Assembly (NCBI GenBank): GCA_945910005.1
Contig: OX246747.1
Span: forward strand, 33,522,293 to 33,586,292
Direction of reading: 5' to 3'
Origin: Isoperla grammatica
Lineage: Eukaryota; Arthropoda; Insecta; Plecoptera; Perlodidae
DNA: 64,000 nucleotides
Of this stretch, positions 1 to 11,460 are shown one piece after another (within the stretch, counting starts at the first letter, position 1; the number at the start of each line of letters is the position of its first letter). Both the position numbers and the translations under genes were made by a program. Below the pieces are notes generated by a model that was not told the origin of the DNA, searched no databases, and worked only from the letters and a program-made list of their open reading frames with translations.

Positions 1-131
1 AGGATAAATAATATACAAATTGGATTCTAACAGTTTTAAAATATTTGTATAGTTACCGGGTACTAAGTAATTGTAAATGACTTTACAATACCAATATTTA
101 CTGTATAATTCAAATATTTTTTTTTTTTAAT
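1..131. other. A+T-rich sequence, no feature seen
   Basis: Low-complexity A+T-rich DNA with no open frame, tRNA-like box or inverted repeat that I can see. Confidence 0.5.
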
Positions 132-290
132 CTAGTAAAGCCCGGTTTTTCTATCTGTTAACGGGTCGTTAACAGGGCCGTTAGCTGACGGTCCGTAATC
201 TGTAACCCAACAAACCCTATGCGGTTAACGGATAGTAAGCTAACGGCCCCGTTAATGACCGATTAAAAAACCGGACCTTAGTCTAGTTAG
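132..290. mobile_element. Foldback MITE-like element
   Basis: The two halves are imperfect inverted repeats. The left arm reads tagtaaagcccggttttt and then gttaacgg. The right arm returns as ccgttaatgaccg, then aaaaaaccggacctta and ctagt. The arms occupy most of the element and there is no open frame, so it looks like a short non-autonomous DNA element. No clean target duplication is visible and the superfamily is unknown. Confidence 0.6.
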
Positions 291-457
291 TAATTTGATC
301 TAATTTTTAATATTCTGTAGCTTTTACAGTGATCCTACCATTTGCCGGTGACTTAAAAAACTGTTGTGTTTACAGAGTGAAAAATCTCTAAAGAATTCAA
401 GTTAGCAAGAATGTATTTATATTATTAATAAGACTCAATCCTTCACCTTGTTTGAAC

Positions 458-883
458 CAGTGGCGTATCCAGGAATTGGGAAAGGGGGGGGGTTTCAACC
501 CATAGCTATTATAGAGAGTGGAGCCGAAAAATAATTGGGGTTCCAGGGGGCTTGCCCCCCGAAAAAATTCTCGTCAAGGTCATTTTAGTACAAATCTGTG
601 AGTTTTACAGCGTCCAACTGAAACAAGATTTCTCAGTTTCTGGACACATTTTGTCTTTAGCACCGCTATAAAAGGAACCTCAATCAATAATTTGCATATT
701 TTTCGTATTGCTTTTGCTTTTAATTACAACAATATACAATAATTATAAAGTAAAACATCTAACTGTCTATTGAAATACTGTCTATTGATACTGCTATTGA
801 AATGTAAACGGTCATTTTCCATGTTTCCTTTGCAAAAGGGGGGGGTTTTGTCCCCCCCCTCCCCCCCCGTGTACACGCCACTG
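458..883. mobile_element. hAT-type non-autonomous MITE, 426 bp
   Basis: The element begins CAGTGGCGT and ends with its inverse ACGCCACTG. It is bounded by an exact 8-bp direct repeat GTTTGAAC at 450-457 and 884-891. An 8-bp target duplication with short CAGTG-type terminal repeats is characteristic of the hAT superfamily (family knowledge). The interior has G and C homopolymer runs near each end and no transposase frame, so it would need a transposase in trans. Confidence 0.8.
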
Positions 884-891
884 GTTTGAAC

Positions 892-1350
892 ACAATATGC
901 AAAACGCATTGTCCAGGCCTGAATGTTATTTACTAAACAGGCCACACGCGATTGTGCTATATGACATAAAAGCTAGAAAGGTAACAAACTTAGAGATAGT
1001 TAAAAAATAATTTTAAATGCATCGCTACTAAATAATTGAACAAGTTATATGCATAATGCTCAATTTGACACGGTAAAGTAATAGTCGGTTAAACAATGAC
1101 ATTCAAGGTATGAAAGCAAACGAAAATTGCACCTCTTTATTTTCCTTGTCCCTTTCTCTTATTGTGTTGACCTAACTCTCTTTAAATTAAGTGCATGTCA
1201 CTTATATTTATGTGATGTGAATTCAAGTAAATCGGTTGATTTAAATGATGGAAATATTTTTTATTGATTCATTTATATCGAAGTGATCATTCTTCACCAT
1301 CAATGGACGTTAAGTATAATAAAGAAAGTCAATGCAAAGAATTCGAAATG
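892..1350. other. Spacer with nothing recognised
   Basis: A+T-rich sequence. I see no coding frame, repeat or RNA gene. Confidence 0.5.
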
Positions 1351-1354
1351 TTCA

Positions 1355-1775
1355 TGCACGGATTAAATGAATCCCTGCTTCCAATGCAGAAGGTCCCGGG
1401 TTCAAATCCCGCTTCAGACAGAAGTTTTTTAACTTCTAATGTGGATTCAATTCCATTACTTCTTGGCTTAGGAATAAGTAAACGGTGACTTTAGAGCCGT
1501 CCTAGCAACGAAGCACTCAATAAATTCAAAGTTGTTCTGAATCGGCCTTGTTGATTCTGGCATTTGTCCGCAGGTGTTCGAACTCTCCAATCACTGATTC
1601 ATATGTTTCGTATTTGAAATATCGATCTTTGATTGGTCATCGCTCACTCGTTGATGGTGTTCGAAGTCTACAAGGTTGGTTTAGTCACTTTAAATTAAAG
1701 TCCCCCACTGCAAATCAGTTTAGTTACTGAGTGGGTAGACTCTTAATGTGAATTTATTTTTTATTTATTTATTAG
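1355..1775 (+). mobile_element. tRNA-derived SINE, family S1, near full length
   Basis: The head has a pol III B-box-like segment, ggttcaaatcccgcttc, around 1400. Next comes the S1 body (tttagagccgtcctagcaac near 1490; cactcgttgatggtgttcga near 1650). It ends in the tail gagtgggtagactc followed by a TTTA-rich run. The same body recurs at about 10880, 16555, 19124, 50760 and 56740. The A-box half of the head is degraded. Open frames inside it are incidental. Confidence 0.8.
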
Positions 1776-2514
1776 TATTAACATAAGTATAAGTGTTATT
1801 ATGGGCCCTGAATGGTTCAGCCATAGATTGGGGACAATTTTTTTTTTTTTTTAATTTTATATCAATCCTATTCATGTTTAAAACTGATTGACAAATAAAA
1901 CACTCAACTTATCCAAAACCTACAGTTCGAGATTTTTATTCCATAAACATCCATGCACACATATATACACCTCCCCCCATCAAAACCACAAGTACGTTCG
2001 TAAACATCGGAATGTCACTTTTCATTGCTACCAACTTAAGAACAAGTAAGAAAAAAACTGGCCTCACGTGATTTCTATAGTAGGCAGGTAGGTAGTTATT
2101 CAAGTATCTAAACCAGCAGACCTTCAAAGAAAGTCCAATAATTACACAACAATACAGTCAGACGCAACCCAGCAAGTATTACAAAACATGGTAATAGCAG
2201 GTGATCATCTTCAGTAATAACATATGTCTGATATGGTAAAGTCACAACGAAAAAATGACGCCTAGAAAAGAAAGTCTTCGAAGAAAGAAGAAAGTATTGT
2301 TTATTGAACTGTTGCTAAAGCAGGTGCATATGGTAGGTATTGATTTTAGTATGTATGTGTGCTGTGATTGAGTTCAGGTGCATTGCAACAATACAGCAAA
2401 ACTAAATTACATAAAAAAAATAATGAAAGTAACTAATTTTTAATTTTTTAAAATATTAACAGCGATTGAAAATGTACTGTTGTAACTGTTATATGCTGTT
2501 TGGCTCTACCTACT
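1776..2514. other. Spacer with nothing recognised
   Basis: A+T-rich unique-looking DNA with short homopolymer runs. No convincing open frame, repeat family or RNA gene was found. Confidence 0.45.
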
Positions 2515-3650
2515 CTTAGGTCGAGTGTGCTAATTGCGTCGCTAAGCTGTTTGGCTTCTTCACTGGAGTGCATGATATCTTTAGTTTGACATAATTTTTA
2601 GCTCCACCCCCTAGTTATGTGACCACCGCCCAGCTTAAAAAATATGACTGATTATATAAATAATATAATATGAAGTGATTGTCGGGTTGTCACGGGGGTA
2701 AGGGGTGGTCACATAGCGATGGAGGGCAGCAGGGGAGCGTCAAACTAAGAAAATCTCAAGTCTACGTCGCTAAGCTTTTTGGTTTTATTCGTACGTCGAG
2801 TGTTCTAACTGCGTCGCTAAGCTATTTGGCTTTTTTCACTACGTCACTAAGCTCTTTGGCTCTATTCTCGCGTCGAGTGTGCTAAGCTGTTTGCCTCTAC
2901 TCACTTCTCGCTAAGCTTTTTGGTTCTAACCGTACGTCGAGTGTTCTAACTACGTCGCTAAGCTGTTTGGCTTTTTCACTACGTCGCTAAGCTCTTTGGC
3001 TCTATTTTCACGTCGAGTGTGCTAAGCAGTTTGCCTCTACTCACTCCTCGCTAAGCTGTTTGGCTATATTCTCACGTCGAGTGTGCTAAGCAGTTTGCCT
3101 CTACTCACTCCTCGCTAAGCTGTTTGGCTATATTCTCACGTCGAGTGTGCTAAGCAGTTTGCCTCTACTCGCTCCTCGCTAAGCTGTTTGTCTCTACTCG
3201 CTCCTCACTAAGCTGTTTGGCTTTTTCACTTCGTCACTTAGCTCTTTGGCTCTATTGTCACGTCGAGTGTGCTAAGCTGTTTGCCTCTATTCACTCCTCG
3301 CTAAGCTGTTTGACTCTATTCGTACGTCGAGTGCGCTAAGCTGTTTGCCTCTACTCACTCCTCGCTAAGCTGTTTGCCTCTATTATCACGTCGTGTGCTA
3401 AGCTGTTTGCCTCTACTCACTCCTAGCTAAGCTGTTTGGTTCTATTCGCACGTCGTGCGCTAAGGTGTTTGCCTCTATTATCACGTCGTGTGCTAAGCTG
3501 TTTGCCTCTACTCACTCCCTCACTCCTAGCTAAGCTGTTTGGCTCTATTCTCACGTCGAGTGCGCTAGGCTGTTTGTCTATTCCAACATCTTTGGTTTGT
3601 CTCGACTCACTCCTAGCGAAGCTGTTTGACTCGAGTGTGCTAAGGAACAG
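2515..3650. repeat. Minisatellite, about 64-bp period
   Basis: About 1.1 kb is built from variants of gctaagctgtttggctct alternating with cacgtcgagtgtgctaag. The best conserved units (for example those starting at 3061 and 3125) are exactly 64 bp apart, and each is two related half units of about 32 bp. Order degenerates toward both ends. Overlapping open frames on both strands here (for example 3423-3765) are products of the repeat, not genes. Confidence 0.85.
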
Positions 3651-3985
3651 CTTCGTCAACGCTCGTACAACCTCGGCTCGGTCGCCGAGTGAAAGCAGCC
3701 TGCGCGGCGGGTGCGCGAATGCAAGTGAAATGAAAAGTGTTGTGCGCACGCGCACGCAAACATAAGCCGGTCACGTAGCGTCGCGTCCTTGCCGCGGGCT
3801 ACTCTACGCGCACGTGTCTTAACACGTGGTCACGAGGGTTTCTTGTCTCTTTCTATCTACCGTAGTAGGAGAAACGTACGCTTGCGCTCGGGTCTACATT
3901 GCGTAGTACTTGTATGGCAGTGGTTTTCTTTGTTTTTCTTGTATTGACACATTTCCACTGTATGAGGACTCGGAACTACGAGCCG
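3651..3985. other. Relatively CpG-rich spacer
   Basis: This short stretch is richer in CG dinucleotides than its surroundings (cgcacgcgcacgc near 3745; cacgtgtcttaacacgtgg near 3810). No gene is attached to it in this window. It could be a decayed promoter or an undermethylated repeat edge. Confidence 0.3.
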
Positions 3986-4268
3986 GTTCACATAAATGAC
4001 TATTGACTATTGACTATTGATTAAGCGAGTTGAACCATAGGCGATACGTGCTGACGTCCACACAACTTTACTTTTGACTATTGACTAAGAATTGAAAATA
4101 TCTCAATTCCTTGGTCAAGTCTTAGTCACAACCAATCAGCGCGCAGAACTCTCTCTCGCAGCCAATGAAAGGACTCTTGTTAGTTTTGTGGCTTGACTAA
4201 GAAATAATCAGGGGTGGGTTGTAGTCAATAGTCAATAGTCAATATAGTCAATAGTCATTTATGTGAAC
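3986..4268. mobile_element. Foldback MITE, family J
   Basis: The left end gttcacataaatgactattg is matched by the right end atagtcatttatgtgaac. The sub-terminal parts are short tandem repeats of tattgac or gtcaata. The interior shares the ccaatcagcgcgcag and gacttagtcacagcca type blocks with the element at 45670-45991. No transposase frame. Confidence 0.7.
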
Positions 4269-4440
4269 GCGACTTAACAGAATAGATTGCGCTGCTATAG
4301 CTCAGTTTACACGCAAATTTAAGATATAAGGTTTAAGATTTAACAAAATCAAACCCTCAAACTGGCCTCCCTTTATGACTGATGAATACGATTCGGGCGA
4401 GCTATATAGCTGTGGAGTACGTCGTTAAACAACAAAATCA

Positions 4441-4596
<156 letters not shown>

Positions 4597-4608
4597 CTTT
4601 CACATCTA

Positions 4609-6454
4609 TTCTACATGGACGATCTCAAGCTATATGCTTTAAATGCGACACACATGACGAATCTTCTTAACTCAACGTTAGAATTCAGTAGAGATATATG
4701 TATGGATTTTGGAATTGATAAATGTAAGTCACTTCATGTCATCAAAGGAAAGATTACGAAATTAGAAGAGTTTGAAATTGACGAAGACAACCGGATTGGA
4801 GTAATGGACGAAGAAGATATATACAAATATCTAGGATTTGCGCAGGCTAAACGAATTGATCATAAACTGATGAAAAGTAAACTAATTTCTGCATACAAGA
4901 AACGAATAGGATCCATTTTAAAAACACAATTGAATGGTAAAAACAAGATCAAAGCAATTAACACTTATTTTATTTATTTATCGTATGGAAGCAACAGCTA
5001 AGATTCAACAAAGTACAATATACATATAAAGTTATCATAAATATAAATCATAAACATAAATCTAAGCCGGCCAACCAGGCCAGCGCGTCAGGTGTCGCTC
5101 TGTGGATCTCAGACCAATCCCCCTGGAAAGAGCGCAGGCGGCAATCCCTCACAATGTGGTTGATGGTCTGGCGAGGTTCGCCACAGTCACAGGCGCTGGA
5201 TGGGATCGCGCCCCATTTGAACAGGGAGTCTGCGCACCGGCCATGATTGGTTCTGATGCGGTTTAGTCTGGTCCACAGGTGTCTAGGAAGATCAAAGCCT
5301 GGAACGGGAGGATTAACACTTATGCTATACCGGTACTAACATATTCATTTGGAATTATTAACTGGACACAGACAGAACTTCATGCCCTAGAAATTCTCAC
5401 CCGCACAACATTCACCAAATACAGAAGTCATCACCCTAAGTCAGCAATAGAACGAGTGACTCTACCTAGAGAAAAAGGGGGAAGAGGCTTGATTGATTTA
5501 AACAATTTATATTATAAACAAATTGAAATTCTGAGAAAGTACTTTTATACAAAATGCCCACATTCACAACTTCATAGAGCTATAGTATCGGCAGACAAGT
5601 CGCTTTCTCCCCTCAATTTAAATGACAGAAATTTAAACTTGCTTCAAAAACTAAATTCTGACACAGCAAAAGAGATCAGAATATCAGAAAAGACGTTACA
5701 TAGCAGACATTATAAAGAACTTCTTAAGGATAGCGTCGATAGGGTAGCATCGAACAAATGGTTAACGGCCGGGGACATTTTTAGCGAAACAGAGGGATTT
5801 ATGATCGCTATTCAAGATAAGGTAATCAAGACTAACAATTACAAAAAATACATACTGAAAGACGTCACAGTGGAAGATAAATGTAGAAAATGTAATTTGA
5901 ACGGCGAAACAATTGAACATATCGTATCTGGGTGCAAAATGCTTTGTCAAACAGATTATCTTCATAGGCATAACCAAGTTGCAAACATTGTACATCAAAA
6001 ATTAGCCATGAAGTATCAACTTATAAACACAACCACTGCGTATTACAAATACAAGCCTGAAAAGGTATTAGATAGTAAAGACTACAAATTATATTACGAC
6101 CGGGCAGTTATTACAGACCAAACCATACATCACAATAGACCGGATATTATATTTATTGACAAGAAGAAACAAGAAACGATTTTAATTGATGTTGCCGTCC
6201 CTTTATGCCACAATGTAGAGACAACTTGGCGGGAAAAGATAAACAGATATAAGGAATTATCAATTGAAATAAAAAGGTTGTGGAAGCAGAATAATGTAAC
6301 TGTTATACCGTTAATTATATCAGCAAATGGCATTGTTCCACGTAAACTCCATGACAGTATTAAACTAATTGGTCTCCAACCGAACATATACATCGAGATG
6401 CAAAAAGCAATTATTTTGAACACGTGTAGGATAGTGCGAAAATTTTTGAACTAA
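4609..6454 (+). pseudogene. R2-like non-LTR retrotransposon ORF, 5'-truncated and interrupted
   Basis: Sequence: the frame starts abruptly at the reverse-transcriptase active-site motif FYMDDLKLYA (4609-4638). It continues through a thumb-like region (YKYLGFA, then LKTQLNGKNKIKAINTY) up to about 4966. It is broken by a 344-bp insertion and resumes at about 5312 (TYAIPVLTYSFGIINW) to a stop at 6454. The C-terminal part has a zinc knuckle of CxxC...HxxxxC form (CRKCNLNGETIEHIVSGC, about 5881-5934). A restriction-like endonuclease region follows, with RPDIIF and ILIDVAVPL (about 6137-6205). Family knowledge: this domain order, RT then CCHC then PD-(D/E)XK nuclease, is that of R2-type elements. 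Everything upstream of the RT active site is missing, so the copy is dead. Its exact clade within the R2-like group is uncertain. Confidence 0.8.
4968..5311 (-). pseudogene. 5'-truncated LINE 3' end inserted into the R2-like ORF
   Basis: A 344-bp insert is bounded by the exact 11-bp direct repeat attaacactta (4957-4967 and 5312-5322). Read on the - strand it encodes an open C-terminal retrotransposon fragment. This includes GFDLPRHLWTRLNRIRTNHG, then a CxC...H...C cluster (ACDCGEP, INHIVRDC), and ends DALAWLAGLDLCL with a stop. An A-rich tail lies at the + strand left edge. Family knowledge: this LNRIRTxHG...CDCG tail is common in pol proteins of endonuclease-type LINEs. The orientation, truncation and duplication are those of target-primed reverse transcription. 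Confidence 0.8.
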
Positions 6455-6802
6455 GAAGAATGAAGACTTCAAGAAGTTCTCCATCCCGATGGTGGTTTTC
6501 GTGGTTTCCACCGTACAAAGAGCGAATGCTGGGATGAGTACAAATCGGCCACGACCGTACATAGCATCCACAGTTCGGTTTGGAAAAAATAATGTGGACA
6601 ATGATATATTAAGTAGTATAGCCAAATGTGGGCATTTGAGAAGCAGAAGAAGAAGAAGAAGAAGAAGAAGAAGAAGAAGAAGATATATTAAGTAGTTCTA
6701 AGTAGATTTTAATAAGGTAAACACATGGAAGTACTTGACATTTGTGTCCGTACAACATGTTTATGCCGGTTTTGACCGAGTTTGTATGTATTGCAACAAT
6801 AA
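6455..6802 (+). repeat. Probable 3' UTR of the R2-like element with (GAA)n tract
   Basis: Non-coding sequence follows the retrotransposon stop codon. It includes a (GAA)n run at 6645-6683 and then about 120 bp of spacer before the next AAT microsatellite. I infer that the element's 3' end lies at or near one of these two simple repeats. The exact edge cannot be fixed without another copy. Confidence 0.5.

Positions 6803-6886
<84 letters not shown>
6803..6886. repeat. (AAT)n microsatellite
   Basis: About 84 bp of pure AAT triplets in the same orientation as the tract at 4441-4596. The two tracts bracket the retrotransposon remnant. Confidence 0.95.
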
Positions 6887-7892
6887 TGTCTTTATTTCTC
6901 AAGGAAAAGGGCGAATGTTAAGCCGTATAGGCTTCTCTTACAATTTACCAATCAAGTCCGACAAAATAATTGAACGAACCTTTCGTCAAACTGCAATGAC
7001 AAAAATTTGATTGTGTAGCAGGTTGCCTTTCTGAAAAGTTAATTTTTTGTTGTACGTCGTATAACATAACACCGCACATTCCTTAACTTTTTCCTTGCGT
7101 GACGCACTTAACGATTATGTTAATACCAACCAATGGGAATGTGCGTAAAAAGTAGTCCATACAAAAACACTTAAATATTTATTAAATCATTTTTAATAGC
7201 TGCAACAACAAGGAAATAAACATGGAAGGAATTTGAAAATACTTCCTGTTTTATTAATAATAAAGAAAAAAGTTATGGTGCGTAGAAGAGTTTGTTAATA
7301 TTTATAATAATTTCACAATTGCAATTTCGATTATATATTTGTTTGATAAATCATTATTTTTTGGAAGAAATTTTTTTTAATTATACATAGACGTTAGCCA
7401 AAACGTTGCATATTTTAAAATATTGTTATATTTTGCACGAGACTCGTAATTTTTTCAACTTTTTTTTATATTTTTAAAACAAGCTAATTTAGCTAAAAAA
7501 TAAATATTTATTTTTTATCTAATTTGTATCTTTTGGCACTCTTTAATCTTGTGTTATTTTGATAGTATCTGCATGTGGCAATCATGCCATTCATTGAGCA
7601 ACTCATAACTGCGTTAGCGGAAACGCCAGCAATTTTTTTATTATACTATTTCATTATCAATATACATTGTCAAGGATTGTTTTCATGTCCTAATCTTTAA
7701 GATATGTATTGAGCCATCTCTTACGGTATCAACAATAAATGTGTCAGAATTATATATATTATACATTGCATCAAAGATTATAACGAAATACGTTTATAGA
7801 TATGATGGCGAATTATTGACTTCTGAGCTCGATTTCCTTGAAAAATTATCTGTTGCCAATAATTATGTGTAATAGAGATAATAGAAACATAC
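6887..7892. other. A+T-rich spacer, nothing recognised
   Basis: Very A+T-rich sequence with no supported gene, RNA or repeat. Confidence 0.5.
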
Positions 7893-8130
7893 GACTTTAG
7901 AGCCGTCATAGCAACGAAGCACATAATAAATTGTGTAAGGGCGATTTGCACAGACAACTGTCAACTTAAGTATAGGATTTATTGCTATGGAATTGTTTTA
8001 TTACATACTATTTTTTTTTTTAAAGAAACTCCATAGCAATCATAAACAAATCCTGTATTTGACTCGACTGATGCAACTGAAAATCAGCTCTTGTAACCAA
8101 GTGGGTAAACACATAGTACTTATTTTATTT
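7893..8130 (+). mobile_element. SINE S1b fragment carrying a small foldback insertion
   Basis: The left part (tttagagccgtcatagcaac, aagcacataataaattgtgt) and right part (ctgaaaatcagctcttgtaa, ccaagtgggtaaac) are the two halves of the short S1b SINE, also seen at 11935 and 58790. Between them, about 7939-8083, is a palindromic block. Its arms are aggatttattgctatgga and ctccatagcaatcataaaca, and it looks like a MITE that landed in the SINE. Confidence 0.6.
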
Positions 8131-8880
8131 GTTTCTCCAATACCACACAAAATTGTCTCTTAAATAGGATGATCCAAATATACACCATAAGCGGGCTCAG
8201 TGATCGTTTAAAACTTAATTGATAAACAATATACGACAACTATTAAAAACCTTGCCCATAGGTCGATCTATTTATCTGGAACCGTTTTTCGGTAATGAGT
8301 GCAAACTGAAATATTCCAAAAATAATAAAGTCTAAATTAAATTACTTAACCACGGAGTTTTTTTTATGTACACATATAAGAAGAAAACTAAGTTTATTTC
8401 AAACGACAAAATGTACCTGCTTTTATGTATAAATAATTTGAAACGACCTAAAATACATGTTTATCTATTTAAAACAACATAATAATTCTCAAATTCTAGT
8501 CGAACACAGAAAATTCTTTCTTCAATTATTACCAAAAGCGTTTGTGTATAACTTATAATTATATATTCCAGTCTGTATTAAACGCAAGAATGTTTATCAA
8601 ACTCTAGTCATCATTTACAGGTTTGTAAAAAAATGCTGGCGCCATCAAAACCACCAATTAACTTGTTTTCAGTTTCTAAAGTTAGTAGTTCGATCTTGAT
8701 TCCACAGCCTTCCGAAGTCTGCCCATGGCCACTACCAGAATGTTGAATTGTTGTTGTCAATCGTACCTAAACCTGACCTAATGCAACAGTGAACTGGCCT
8801 TTCTCCTTTCTCTACCGGCCCGCAGTACAGTCAACCCCATAAACAGGCCGCAACATTTTATTAAATATTTTTTTTATATA
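8131..8880. other. A+T-rich spacer, nothing recognised
   Basis: No supported gene or repeat. Short A/T runs only. Confidence 0.45.
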
Positions 8881-9195
8881 TATATCTGCTCCCTGTGTCC
8901 AACAATGAAGTCGGGTAGGGGATAGGAAATTAATCCCATCATATTCTGGCCCCTAGGTACATCGAAGCCGGCTGGCCATGCCTGACGCTTCCCTCATGTT
9001 AACTTCCTCTGGCTCCTCCTCTTCACTTTCTTCTTCCTCTGCTTTTTCTACAAATTCTGTCCATACTTTTCTCTCTTCCCACCATCGTTCCTGATTCACC
9101 TCTTCCCAAGTTGCATTTCTTGTTTCCACGTCCATTGCTATCACTTCTTCCCACCTCAGTCTTGGTCTTCCCCTCTTTCTTTTCTTTTCCCTTAT
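8881..9195 (-). pseudogene. LINE 3' end (5'-truncated)
   Basis: On the - strand a frame reads KRKRGRPRLRWEEVIAMD, then ATWEEVNQERWWEER, a Glu-rich stretch, and a stop near 8950. A short 3' UTR follows (ctacccgacttcattgttgg) and ends in an AT-rich tail. The GRPRLRW...W...R motif is the usual extreme C-terminus of several LINE pol proteins (family knowledge). The same 3' UTR recurs at 17665-17820 and 22650-22810. The 63-residue acidic frame starting inside it is not a separate gene. Confidence 0.65.
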
Positions 9196-10737
9196 TCTTT
9201 CTTAAATATATATGACAAAATTTTTTTAAAACTAAACGGTAAAGCAGAAATCATAGACTTCCAGCGAAAAGTATAACCAAATCCAAATTATCTGTCTTGA
9301 GTTGTGCTTAGTTGAGATATAAAATCTAAATAGCAAAGTATAATTTATTTAATTGTAAACATTGCAAACAAATAAGGCACCAAATCCCGCATATATGATC
9401 AATCATATAAAAACATAAATTATAAACTTCATTCAAAGGTTTTGGACAATTACAAATATGAGACAGACTAGACAATTACAAATATGTATTGTACATCCCA
9501 AAATCATTGTAACAGATGACAGAATTTAAATATTAGCTACCTGAAATCACGAATTTAAATTTATAAATTGATTATTAAAAATACAGTGCTTGACCTCAGC
9601 ATTATAATATGAATTTATTAAATGCATAATTATATGTATGATAAGATTCTATACAGGAAACTAAGCCGGTGACATTTTCAAAATCTGATCTACAATCTAA
9701 CATTTATATTCATGTAAAACTCCTAATTAGGGAGAATCAATAATGCATTAATTTGTCGTTATATATCAAGCTGCATAGATTTTAGCATTCCATGTATGGA
9801 TATAGATAGACCTTGGTTCTGGATGACTCTAGCAACTCACTTTTAGACAAGGAAGAGATTTGAGAGGAAGATTAATCGAAAAATGCCCAGTTATGCGAAT
9901 CGACAGCAGTTTTCTTTATTAACAGTAGTAATAACTATCATTTACTATACTGATCATTGGATAGGAATCCTGAATTATGTCCAGAATATGCATACACGAA
10001 GGCCCATTAGGCCTACTTATCCCGAAATGACTTAAACCTTAAACTAAACCTCAAACAAAATAACGTGCTGTATCTGAAGGTGTTATCATTAGTTATAAAT
10101 TGTTTTGACGTATAGAAGAAAGCAAACATTTAGAGATAATTTTCTGATAAAGACAAATTTTAATTCAATAAGCTAAAATCTTGTTCTGCATTCTACAAGC
10201 TTGACTAATTACTATCTTTTAGTATTAGCTTTTGAACCTCTTTCACTTATAACATGATGATCAAAATTCCTAAACACTCATTATATTTTAACTATCTCCA
10301 CTAAAAACAAACACATCTTTTTCGCATTCAAATACCTATACACAAATTAATGGTATCGCTTCGATAATAATATCTTTAGAACTACTCTCATTTAATATTT
10401 GGAGTGACTGTACAAGTACAAGCAAGTGATTAAGAATGCAGTTTTTCAAGTCTCTTTTGCCATTTCGTTTTTTTTTTTTTTGTAAGCGGTTTGGTGATTA
10501 CGAAAGTTGTATATAAACGCTAAGATATCGAGTACTAGAGTACTGCCAAATATCTGCTTTAGGCGAGGTTAATGCAAGAGTAATTGACGTTACTTTCTAA
10601 TTATACAGATCATCATCTATAGCATCATCGCGAAATATCGGAAGACATAAATATCACCAGAGGAAAAAAAGTGTGTACAATTTCAATACACAAATTTTAA
10701 AATATAATCGAATGATGATAATTGTTATGGCTTAACG
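9196..10737. other. A+T-rich spacer, nothing recognised
   Basis: About 1.5 kb of A+T-rich DNA with no open frame of interest, no clear inverted repeats and no tRNA-like boxes. Confidence 0.45.
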
Positions 10738-10858
10738 TATCGATTATTGCAATGGTGCTAATCGAGACGATGAGGGGTGATAGATTAAGATAAAGGACAA
10801 TTGAGGAAGTGGCTGGAATAAGACCACATAGACCCATGTGGTCTTTATGCGAAAATTG
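10738..10858 (-). mobile_element. SINE S2 fragment
   Basis: On the - strand it carries the block tctatcacccctcatcgtct then cgattagcac. This is the conserved 3' part of a SINE family found also at about 18325, 34925, 37602, 54815 and 62700. The tRNA-related head is not preserved here. Confidence 0.55.
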
Positions 10859-10873
10859 GTAAAAAAAAAAAAA

Positions 10874-11140
10874 AAATCGTATTTATAGAGTCTACCCACT
10901 CAGTAACAAGACTGATTTTCAGTGGGGGACTTAAATTTAAAGCGACTAAACAATACCCTGTAGGCTCCGAACACCATCGATGAGTGAGCGATAACCAATC
11001 AAAGATCTGTATGTCAAATATAAAACATATGAATCAGTGATTGCACAGTGCGAACACCTGTGGATAGATGCCAGAATCAACAAGGCCGATTCAAAACAAC
11101 TTTGAATTTATTGAGTGCTTCTTTGTTTAAATTAAGCATC
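10874..11140 (-). mobile_element. SINE S1, 3' part
   Basis: In - orientation it is collinear with the S1 copies at 1355 and 56740 (gagtctacccactcagtaac, then cgatgagtgagcgataacca, then aaggccgattcaaaacaact). It stops before the tRNA-like head, so it is 5'-truncated. The + strand frame from 11048 is incidental. Confidence 0.75.
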
Positions 11141-11149
11141 ATATCATTC

Positions 11150-11460
11150 TATAGGGTACGCACAACCCCAAAACACAACAATGAAACAAATGAATTGAAC
11201 CGATGGACAAACAAGCTGTCAAAAAAAAATTGAAGTTCTGAAGTTGGAAAAAACAAACGTTCAGAACGTTTACAAACTTTCAGATAGTTGCTGTCCGAAC
11301 ATAAATTTTAACTGGCGAGCAGTTACTATCGTTACAACTAATTGTTTATCCTCATTATTTTCAAAAATATTACATTGACAGCTTGTTGGTTGTCCACCAG
11401 TTCAATTCATTTATTCCATTGTTGTAGTTCGGCTGTTACGTCAGTTGTGCGTACCCTATA
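11150..11460. mobile_element. MITE, family I, 311 bp
   Basis: It begins tatagggtacgcacaac and ends with the inverse gttgtgcgtaccctata. Sub-terminal arms also pair (tgatggacaaacaagctgt type against acagcttgttggttgtcca). It sits next to the broken end of the S1 SINE. A diverged, truncated relative is at 35669-35963. Confidence 0.75.

Noticed and set aside
1264..1730. Two short proteins on the + strand, with near-identical frames at 11048 and 56776-57126
   Set aside because: They lie within SINE S1 copies and recur only because the repeat does.
8953..9144. Acidic 63-residue - strand protein
   Set aside because: It is the tail of a truncated LINE pol frame that begins further upstream with GRPRLRW.
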